From Thiofaba sp049322715 (GTDB taxonomy: Bacteria > Pseudomonadota > Gammaproteobacteria > Halothiobacillales > Halothiobacillaceae), in contig JBMOQP010000002.1 of NCBI GenBank assembly GCA_049322715.1, positions 1 through 33,432 on the forward strand: a stretch of DNA of 33,432 nucleotides. Reading direction: 5' to 3'. Positions 20,368-26,704 of the stretch are shown here, one piece after another. The number at the start of each line of letters is the position of its first letter. Within the stretch, counting starts at the first letter, position 1. The notes under the pieces were generated by a model that saw only the letters and a list, made by a program, of their open reading frames with translations, was not told the origin of the DNA and did no database searches. The position numbers and the translations under genes are program-made.

Positions 20368-20901
20368 TCAGCCCCTGACGATGTCGACCGGGCTCAATGT
20401 GACGCGGATGTCCTTCGACAGGCCAGCCAGGGCGCTCTCCACTGCATCAATGCCCTGCTGCGCCACGCCCTCGATGGTCATGATGTAGATTGGCGCAGCC
20501 GTGCTGCCGGCCACGTCCGAGCGCAGGTCGAGGATGTTCAGCCCGGCCTGCGCCAGGGCGCCGGTCACCTCGGCGACAATGCCGGCACGGTCCGCGCCGT
20601 GCACGGTGATGCGCACATCCGGATCGACATGACGGTGCAGCCCGGCACCGACCTCGTCCACGTGCACACGCAGCTTGAACTCGTTGCGCACGGATTCCAG
20701 CAGGCCCTTGAGATCCGCGACGTTCTCCGGCAGGCGCACCATCAGCATGATGGTGAACACCCCTCCCAGGCGCATCATCGAGGCCTCGCCCAGCTCCGCC
20801 CCGGCGCCGTACAGCACGCGGGACACCTCGGCGACGATGCCGGCACGGTCGGGGCCGACCAGGGTCAGCAGTTTCCAGCCGTTTTGCGTGTTCTCAGTCA
20901 T
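20368..20901 (-). CDS. GcvR-like double ACT domain protein
   Basis: A 177-residue protein made of two ACT domains: about residues 10-80 (WKLLTLVGPDRAGIVAEVSRVLYGAG) and 95-170 (DVRITVHGADRAGIVAEVTGALAQAG), each with the GPDRxGIVAEV-type ligand-binding turn. This is the layout of the glycine cleavage repressor partner GcvR, which acts by binding GcvA and glycine in E. coli, but no gcv genes are near. I start at the ATG at 20901; a TTG two codons earlier is also in frame. Upstream an AACCCG/CGGGTT inverted repeat sits in the 55-base gap to pgeF. Confidence 0.88.
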   Translation of the reverse strand: MTENTQNGWKLLTLVGPDRAGIVAEVSRVLYGAGAELGEASMMRLGGVFTIMLMVRLPENVADLKGLLESVRNEFKLRVHVDEVGAGLHRHVDPDVRITVHGADRAGIVAEVTGALAQAGLNILDLRSDVAGSTAAPIYIMTIEGVAQQGIDAVESALAGLSKDIRVTLSPVDIVRG

Positions 20902-20956
20902 CGTCAATCTTTCCCGTCAGAAACCTTCAAACAACCCGATCATACACAAACGGGTT

Positions 20957-21700
20957 TCACGAACATGAATCGCGCCAGATCAGGCTGGCCATGCGGCCGG
21001 TGACCCCGTCGCGGCGATAGGAGTAGAAGCGCGCGGGGTCGCTGGCCGTGCACAGCTCGCCGCCCCATACGGCATGGATGCCCCGCGCCGCCAGCCGCTG
21101 GCGCGTCAGCAGGTAGAGATCGGCGAGCCAGTGGCCGGAACGCGTCGGCACGAAGGCCCGCGCCGCCTCGGGCGCGTGGGCGAGGAAGGCGGCGCGCACC
21201 TCGTCCCCCACCTCGAAGGCCGTCGGGCCGATGGCGGGGCCGAGCCAGGCACGGATCTCGCCGGGCGGAGCGGCGAAGCGGTCCAGCAGCGCCTCCAGCA
21301 CCCCCGCTTCCAGCCCGCGCCAGCCTGCATGGGCAACGCCGATCTCGCGCCCGTCCAGGCTTGCGAGCAGCACCGGCAGGCAGTCGGCGGTCAGCACCGC
21401 CAGCACCACGCCGGGCCGGTCGACATAGGCGGCGTCGGCCCGACAGGCCGAGGCCGGACGGGACGCATCGCAAACATCGATACCATGGACCTGATCCAGC
21501 CACAGGGGTTCCGCCGGCAGGCGCAGCGCCTCGCGCAGCAGGCGGCGGTTCTCCGCCACGGCAAACGGGTCGTCGCCGACATGGGTAGCGAGGTTGAGGC
21601 TGTCGTACGGCGCCTTGCTGACCCCACCGACGCGGGTGGTGACCACCGCACGCACTCCGGGTGGCACGGTCCAGTCGGGGACGATGAGGGGGAGGGTCAT
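20957..21700 (-). CDS. pgeF: PgeF/YfiH family purine nucleoside hydrolysing/laccase-like protein
   Basis: A 247-residue protein of the YfiH/DUF152 family, named PgeF for peptidoglycan editing factor in E. coli and also shown to have purine nucleoside phosphorylase or deaminase activity in related members. Metal-ligand motifs are present: WLDQVHGIDV, LTADCLPVLL and IGVAHAGWRGL. The C-terminal GWxR-type segment reads RFYSYRRDGVTGRMASLIW. The start ATG at 21700 overlaps the fructosamine kinase stop (ATGA), so the two are translationally coupled. The frame extends upstream through the kinase gene but is not coding there. Confidence 0.93.
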   Translation of the reverse strand: MTLPLIVPDWTVPPGVRAVVTTRVGGVSKAPYDSLNLATHVGDDPFAVAENRRLLREALRLPAEPLWLDQVHGIDVCDASRPASACRADAAYVDRPGVVLAVLTADCLPVLLASLDGREIGVAHAGWRGLEAGVLEALLDRFAAPPGEIRAWLGPAIGPTAFEVGDEVRAAFLAHAPEAARAFVPTRSGHWLADLYLLTRQRLAARGIHAVWGGELCTASDPARFYSYRRDGVTGRMASLIWRDSCS

Positions 21701-22668
21701 CCGCGCACCTCGCTCAGGAGCCGCCGCATGATGCGGCTCGCCTGCTCGGCGTAGCCGCCCCCGAACAGGTTGAAGTGGTTGAGCACGTGGTAGAGGTTGT
21801 AGAGCTGGCGACGCACGCCGTAGCCCGAATCGAGCGGCCAGATCGCCTCGTAGGCATGGCGGAAGCGCAGTGGGAAGCCGCCGAACAGCTCGGTCATGGC
21901 GATGTCCGCCTCGCGGTCGCCGTAGTACACGGCCGGATCGAAGACCACCGGCTCGCCCGTGCCGGCGTCGCCGCCCGGCACGTAGCCGTAATTGCCCCCC
22001 CACAGGTCGCCGTGCAGCAGGCTGGGCACGGGGCGGTAGTCGGTGAAGAAGGCCGGAAGCCAAGTCATCAGCGCCTCGCCGAGATCCAGCAGGTCGCAGC
22101 CCGCCCCGTTGCGTGCAACCATCTCCAGCTGCGGTTCGAGCCGACAGCGGCTCCAGAAGCCTGGCCAGTCGCCCGAGGGGGCATTGTGCTGGATGCTGGT
22201 GCCGATGAAGTTGTCGCGCGCAAGGCCGTACTTCCCGGCGGCATGGCTGTGCAGGGCCGCCAGCCCCTCACCCAGCCGGTCCGGGCTATCCGGCCCCTCC
22301 AGGTTCAGGTACTCGAGCACCAGGAAAGACTGCCCGCCGGCCTCGCCGTGAACGATGGGCTCGGGCACGCGCAGGGCGCGGGCAGAGGCCAGTTCGCGCA
22401 GGCCATCCGCCTCGGCCGCGAACATCGGCAGGCGGCCGGCGGCATTGAGCTTGACGAAGTAACGCCGCGCACCTTCTTCCAGCACGACCCCCTCGCTGAT
22501 GCAGCCGCCGCCCCGGCTGAACGAATGGCGCGGTCGGAACGGCTGGCCGGTCACCTCGCCGATCCGCTCGCCGATCTGCTCGTACAGGTGGATGCCGACC
22601 ATCCCTGGTCGGCCCCCTGCGGGTTCGCCTGACGGCGACCCCCGATGTGTTCCCGACAAATCGGTCAT
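21697..22668 (-). CDS. Fructosamine-3-kinase family protein
   Basis: A kinase that phosphorylates ketosamine groups on glycated proteins or small molecules, starting their repair. Motifs: GGGCISEGVVLEEGARRYFVKLN (nucleotide loop and Lys), SLLHGDLWGGNYGYV (catalytic HGDLWxGN) and VVFDPAVYYGDREADIAM (metal-binding DPA). The ATG at 22668 follows a strong GGAGGGGGAG and gives 323 residues, but the first 22 (MTDLSGTHRGSPSGEPAG...) are encoded entirely by a palindromic repeat. The family-like sequence begins about residue 24 (VGIHLYEQIGERIGE). An internal ATG at 22602, also within the repeat, gives 301 residues but lacks a spaced ribosome binding site. It lies 37 bases downstream of plsC. Confidence 0.92.
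   Translation of the reverse strand: MTDLSGTHRGSPSGEPAGGRPGMVGIHLYEQIGERIGEVTGQPFRPRHSFSRGGGCISEGVVLEEGARRYFVKLNAAGRLPMFAAEADGLRELASARALRVPEPIVHGEAGGQSFLVLEYLNLEGPDSPDRLGEGLAALHSHAAGKYGLARDNFIGTSIQHNAPSGDWPGFWSRCRLEPQLEMVARNGAGCDLLDLGEALMTWLPAFFTDYRPVPSLLHGDLWGGNYGYVPGGDAGTGEPVVFDPAVYYGDREADIAMTELFGGFPLRFRHAYEAIWPLDSGYGVRRQLYNLYHVLNHFNLFGGGYAEQASRIMRRLLSEVRG
22591..22668. repeat. Type I palindromic repeat at the start of the fructosamine kinase gene
   Basis: A core hairpin GCCGACCA 22594-22601 pairs with 22606-22613 (tip ATCCCTGG, one base off the usual ATCCATGG). It is followed by CCCCTGCGGG at 22614-22623, TCGCC with GGCGA around 22625-22637, and CCGATGTGT 22642-22650 loosely paired with ACAAATCGG 22656-22664. 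The outer edge, read on the minus strand, is ATGACCGATTTGTCGGG, so the ATG start codon overlaps the repeat border. Its first 34 bases match 10665-10698 at 33 positions. Confidence 0.88.
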
Positions 22669-22705
22669 GACTCCCCCTCCGACAGATGTCCCTTCCGAAG
22701 GCGTG

Positions 22706-23434
22706 TCAGCCGACCCCATCCGGACAGGGCATGGTCGCCAACTGGGCCCGCACCCACGCCTCGACCTCGGCGTTGACCTCGCCCGCCCCCCGCCCCTCGG
22801 TCTCGATCAGAGGGCCGATGCGGAAGGTGATGGTGCACGGCCGCTTGATGAACCCCTTGCGCGGCCAGGCGCAGCCGGCGTTGTGCGCAACCGGCAGCAC
22901 GCGTGCCGCGTTCTGGGTGGCGAGCATGGCCCCGCCTGGCTTGAACTTGTCCATCTCGCCCGGCGCGGTGCGCGTCCCCTCCGGAAAGATGACGACCCAG
23001 CGCCCCTCGGTCAGGCGCTGGCGACCTTGCGACAGGATCTGCTTGAGCGCATCGCGGCCAGCCGCACGGTCGATGGCGATCGGTCGGGCCAGCGCCAGCC
23101 CCCAGCCGAAGATCGGCACGCGCAGCAGTTCGCGCTTGAGCACGAATACCGGTCCGCGCACCACCAGCGGCAGGAAAAGGGTCTCCCAGGTGGACTGATG
23201 GTTGGCGATGATCACCCCGCCCCCTTCCGGCACCGTGCCCTCGACCTTCCAGCGCACACCGCAGGTGAGACGCAGCCAATGCACCGCCATCCAGTTCCAG
23301 CCGCGCAGGATGAGGAAACGCTGGCGCATGGGCAGGAACTGCACCACGGGCAGGATCGGCAGGTAGATCAGCAGGCTGATCCAGAAACCGACGGCGAAAA
23401 GGGCGGAACGAAGGGCGAGGACGATGGTGGACAC
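22706..23434 (-). CDS. plsC: 1-acyl-sn-glycerol-3-phosphate acyltransferase (PlsC-like)
   Basis: A 242-residue membrane acyltransferase of phospholipid synthesis. A hydrophobic N-terminal segment (about residues 4-33) precedes motif I, NHQSTWE. Here the HX4D motif reads His79-x4-Glu84, a variant seen in other proteobacterial PlsC proteins to my knowledge. Motif III is FPEGTRT. The start is uncertain: I take GTG at 23434 (VSTIVLALRS), which lacks an obvious ribosome binding site; no ATG lies nearby and the frame remains open upstream through the antisense of the ABC binding-protein gene. It is first in a minus-strand run with the kinase, pgeF and beyond. Confidence 0.92.
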   Translation of the reverse strand: MSTIVLALRSALFAVGFWISLLIYLPILPVVQFLPMRQRFLILRGWNWMAVHWLRLTCGVRWKVEGTVPEGGGVIIANHQSTWETLFLPLVVRGPVFVLKRELLRVPIFGWGLALARPIAIDRAAGRDALKQILSQGRQRLTEGRWVVIFPEGTRTAPGEMDKFKPGGAMLATQNAARVLPVAHNAGCAWPRKGFIKRPCTITFRIGPLIETEGRGAGEVNAEVEAWVRAQLATMPCPDGVG

Positions 23435-23575
23435 GGCGGGCCGGCAGGGTGAGATAAGTATTCTGGAAGCATGGCACCTCGCGCCCCGACTTGCCAAGGA
23501 ACCGAGGGCCCCGGCTTGACGGCATTCATGGCGCGGGTGAATGCTGTCGGCATCTCTTTCCGGCCACCTCACGTC

Positions 23576-24847
23576 GTGTCTCACCGACTCCTTCCCGCCT
23601 TTCTGCTCGCGTGCCTCCTGCCCATGCTGCTGGCAGGCTGCGGTGCGCGCGAGGCAGAACAGACAACCCTCGACTTCTGGGCCATGGGCAGCGAGGGCGA
23701 GCGGGTCCAGGCCCTGCTGCCCGAGTTCGAGCGCCGCCACCCCGGCATCCACGTGCGGGTACAGCAGATACCCTGGAGCGCGGCGCACGAGAAGCTGCTC
23801 ACCGCCCATGTCGGCGGCACCCTGCCGGACGTGTTCCAGCTCGGCAACACCTGGCTGTCGGAGTTCGCCGCGCTGCGGGCCCTCGCCCCGCTCGACGACG
23901 TGCTCCCCGCCGCCGACCAGACCGACATCTTCCCCGGCGTGCTCACCGCGAACATGATCGACGGCCGCCTGTATGGCCTGCCCTGGTACGTCGACACCCG
24001 CCTGCTGTTCTACCGCACCGACCTGCTGCAGCGGGCGGGCATCGCCCCCGCCCCGCGCACCTGGGGCGAGTGGCTGGCAGCCCTGCACAAGATGAAGGCC
24101 CTGACCGGCCGCCCTCCCCTGCTGCTGCCGTTCGCCGAGTGGCAGACGCTGGTCGCGCTCGGCCTGCAGCAGCAGGCCGCCCTGCTCAGGGACGAGGGAC
24201 GCTTCGGCGACTTCCGCGCCCCCGCCTTCCGCGCGGCCTTCGCCTTCTACCTGCGCCTGTTCCGCGAGGGGCTGGCCGAGGTGGCGGGCGAGGCCGCGGC
24301 CGGCAATGTATACCAGGCCTTCGCCCGCGGCCGCATCGCCTTCCTTGTCAGCGGTCCGTGGAACCTCGGCGAGTTCGAGCGCCGCCTGCCAAACGACCTG
24401 CAGGGCGCCTGGGCCACAGCGCCGCTGCCGGTGCCTGACGGCACGCCCTACCCCGGGGCCTCCATCGCCGGCGGCGCCAGCCTCGCCATCCGCGCGGACA
24501 GCCGACACATGGACGCGGCGCGTGCGCTGGTCGCCTTCCTGCTCGAGCCCGGGCAGCAGATCGCCTTCTACCGCGAGACCGGCGACCTGCCGGTGCGCAT
24601 GAGCGCCTGGACGATGGCAGGACTGCACGAGGCCCCGCGCGTCGCCGCTTTCTGGCAGCAGCTGCAGGACGTGCGCGGCGTGCCCGCCATTCCCGAGTGG
24701 GAACGCATTGCCACCCTGGTCATGCGCCATGCGGAGCGCGCCGCGCGCGGGCTGGAGGGCGCGGACGAGGCGCTGGCCGCCATCGACGCGGAGACCGATG
24801 CGCTGCTGGAAAAGCGCCGCTGGTTGATGGATCGTAGCCGCCCATGA
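23576..24847 (+). CDS. Sugar ABC transporter substrate-binding lipoprotein
   Basis: A 423-residue family 1-type (MalE/UgpB-like) binding protein. From the GTG at 23576 the signal peptide is short and ends LLAGC, with Cys22 as lipid anchor. An ATG at 23528 would give a longer, less usual n-region; neither has a strong ribosome binding site. The mature part starts TTLDFWAMGSEGERVQALLPEFERRHPGIHV. It contains GTLPDVFQLGNTW and LYGLPWYVDTRLLFYRTDLLQRAGI, all typical of oligosaccharide-binding proteins. The stop overlaps the first permease ATG (ATGA). With the two glycan-active enzymes downstream, a glucan-derived oligosaccharide is the likely ligand. Confidence 0.93.
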   Translation: MSHRLLPAFLLACLLPMLLAGCGAREAEQTTLDFWAMGSEGERVQALLPEFERRHPGIHVRVQQIPWSAAHEKLLTAHVGGTLPDVFQLGNTWLSEFAALRALAPLDDVLPAADQTDIFPGVLTANMIDGRLYGLPWYVDTRLLFYRTDLLQRAGIAPAPRTWGEWLAALHKMKALTGRPPLLLPFAEWQTLVALGLQQQAALLRDEGRFGDFRAPAFRAAFAFYLRLFREGLAEVAGEAAAGNVYQAFARGRIAFLVSGPWNLGEFERRLPNDLQGAWATAPLPVPDGTPYPGASIAGGASLAIRADSRHMDAARALVAFLLEPGQQIAFYRETGDLPVRMSAWTMAGLHEAPRVAAFWQQLQDVRGVPAIPEWERIATLVMRHAERAARGLEGADEALAAIDAETDALLEKRRWLMDRSRP

Positions 24848-25728
24848 CTCGCCTGCACACATCCATCCCGTGGGCCTTCTGGTTCCTCGCCCCCGCGCTC
24901 GGCCTGATCGCGGTGTTCTTCGCCCTGCCCATCCTCGCCGCGCTGCTGCTCTCCTTCACCGACTTCGACATCTATGCCATCGGCGACCCGAGCGCTCTGC
25001 GCTGGATCGGACTGGACAACTACCACCAGCTGCTCGACCACCCGCTGTTCTGGACCGCGCTCGGCAACACGCTCTACTTCGTCCTGCTCGGTGGACCGCT
25101 GTCGGTCGCCCTCAGCCTCGGCGCGGCGCTGCTGGTCAACGCCCGGCTGACCTGCTGCCGCACGCTGTTCCGCACCCTCTACTTCCTGCCGGTGGTGAGC
25201 ACGCTGGTGGCGGTGGCGGTGGTGTGGCGCGCGCTCTACCACCCGGAGGCCGGTCTCTTGAACCAGTTCCTCGGGCTGTTCGGGATCAACCCGATCGACT
25301 GGCTGGGCGACCCGGACTGGGCGATGCCCGCCATCATCCTGATGGCGGCGTGGAAGAACTTCGGCTTCAACATGATCATCTTCATCGCCGGCCTGCAGGC
25401 CATCCCGGACCGCCTGTACGAGGCCGCGCGGCTGGACGGGGCGGACGGCTGGGCACAGTTCCGCCATGTCACCCTGCCGCTCTTGGCTCCGACCTTCCTG
25501 TTCGTCGCCCTGATGACCATGATCGGCTACCTGCAGCTGTTCGCCGAGCCGTACGTGATGACCCAGGGCGGCCCGGCCAACGCGACGCTTTCGGTGGTGC
25601 TGCTGATGTACCAGGAGGGCTTCCGCTGGTGGAACATGGGCTTCGCCGCCGCCATCGCCTTCGTCCTGTTCGCCATCATCCTGGCGGGCACGCTGGTGCA
25701 GCTGCGATTGCAGAGGAGGGCGATGTGA
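24844..25728 (+). CDS. Sugar ABC transporter permease, MalF/UgpA type
   Basis: A 294-residue permease with six predicted transmembrane segments. The first begins FWFLAPALGLIAVFFALPILAALLLSF, and the EAA loop that contacts the ATPase reads YEAARLDGADGWAQFRHVTLPLLAP. Its ATG overlaps the binding-protein stop. The N-terminus is short, as in UgpA/LacF rather than E. coli MalF. No ATPase gene is present in this operon; a shared MsmX/UgpC-type ATPase elsewhere would be needed. Confidence 0.94.
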   Translation: MTRLHTSIPWAFWFLAPALGLIAVFFALPILAALLLSFTDFDIYAIGDPSALRWIGLDNYHQLLDHPLFWTALGNTLYFVLLGGPLSVALSLGAALLVNARLTCCRTLFRTLYFLPVVSTLVAVAVVWRALYHPEAGLLNQFLGLFGINPIDWLGDPDWAMPAIILMAAWKNFGFNMIIFIAGLQAIPDRLYEAARLDGADGWAQFRHVTLPLLAPTFLFVALMTMIGYLQLFAEPYVMTQGGPANATLSVVLLMYQEGFRWWNMGFAAAIAFVLFAIILAGTLVQLRLQRRAM

Positions 25729-25743
25729 GCCATCCATGCCGGA

Positions 25744-25827
25744 GCCCGGATGCAGCAAAGCGGAATCCGGGAACGCCCTCGCCCCTGCCCGACACCCGCC
25801 CCGGATTGCACTGCGCTTCATCCGGGC
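25744..25827. repeat. Imperfect inverted repeat in the gap between the two permease genes
   Basis: Left arm 25744-25771 begins GCCCGGATG and ends GAATCCGGG. Right arm 25800-25827 begins CCCGGATTG and ends CATCCGGGC. They are near reverse complements over 28 bases with a 28-base spacer. CCCGGAT...ATCCGGG palindromes of this kind are common interspersed elements in proteobacteria (recalled, not searched). A stray half of the ATCCATGCCGG tip lies just before it (25732-25742). It separates two genes that are normally adjacent or overlapping, leaving a 127-base gap. Confidence 0.85.
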
Positions 25828-25855
25828 AACCCGATGCGTGTCACGGAGCGAAACG

Positions 25856-26665
25856 ATGAAGCGCCTTCTGCTCCACCTCCTCCTCATTGCGCTCGCCCTG
25901 CTCACCCTAGCCCCCTTCCTGTGGATGCTGGCGGCCTCCTTCATGCCGACCGGGGAGGCGGGCGCCATCCCGCCGCGCCTGTGGCCGAGCTCGCCGACCC
26001 TGGAACACTACCGCGACCTGTTCATCCGCCTGGACATGGGCCGCTATGCGCTCAACAGCGCGCTGATCGCGCTGCTAGCCACGGCCATCGCCACCCTGCT
26101 CAACGCCATGGCGGGCTATGCCTTCGCCAAGCTGCGCTTCGCCGGGCGCGAGAGGCTGTTCCGCGGCCTGCTCGCGGCCATGGTCATTCCTGCCCAGGTC
26201 GCCATGCTGCCGCTGTTCCTGATGCTCAAGCAGATGGGCCTGATCAACACCTACGCCGGGGTGCTGGTGCCGATGCTCGCCAGCATCTTCGGCATCTTCC
26301 TCGTGCGCCAGTACGCGCAGAACATCCCCGACGCGATGCTGGACGCCGCCCGGCTGGACGGCGCCACCGAGTTCCGCCTGTTCTGGTCGGTGGTGCTTCC
26401 GCTGCTGCGCCCCATCCTCGCCACCCTCGCCCTGTTCACCTTCATGGGCAGCTGGAACGACTTCATGTGGCCGCTGATCGTGCTCTCCGACGGAAGCCTG
26501 CACACCCTGCCGGTCGCTCTGGCCAACCTCGCCGGCGAGCATGTGCAGGACACCGAGCTGATGATGGCCGCATCCACCCTCACCGTACTGCCGGTGCTGG
26601 CCGTGTTCCTGCTCCTGCAGCGGCAGTACATCGCCGGCCTCACCCAGGGCAGCCTGAAGGGCTGA
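25856..26665 (+). CDS. Sugar ABC transporter permease, MalG/UgpE type
   Basis: A 269-residue permease with six predicted transmembrane segments starting LLLHLLLIALALLTLAPFLWMLAASF. The EAA loop reads LDAARLDGATEFRLFWSVVLPLLRP, and the conserved SWNDFMWPLIVL segment follows. I start at the ATG at 25856 (MKRLLLH) because GGAG lies eight bases upstream; the 40 codons in frame above it run through the inverted repeat and are not protein-like. It pairs with the MalF-type permease to form the channel. Confidence 0.94.
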   Translation: MKRLLLHLLLIALALLTLAPFLWMLAASFMPTGEAGAIPPRLWPSSPTLEHYRDLFIRLDMGRYALNSALIALLATAIATLLNAMAGYAFAKLRFAGRERLFRGLLAAMVIPAQVAMLPLFLMLKQMGLINTYAGVLVPMLASIFGIFLVRQYAQNIPDAMLDAARLDGATEFRLFWSVVLPLLRPILATLALFTFMGSWNDFMWPLIVLSDGSLHTLPVALANLAGEHVQDTELMMAASTLTVLPVLAVFLLLQRQYIAGLTQGSLKG

Positions 26666-26704
26666 CGCCCTGACAGGCCGTCCATGGAGGGCCATACTCG
26701 GGAC

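Noticed and set aside
20930..20958. TATGAT on the minus strand upstream of the gcvR-like gene as a -10 box
   Set aside because: No -35-like hexamer at a usable distance; the site lies in a short gap of a gene run that is probably co-transcribed.
23435..24862. Upstream extension of the plsC frame to 718 residues
   Set aside because: The added part is antisense to the substrate-binding protein gene and lacks any acyltransferase or other domain.
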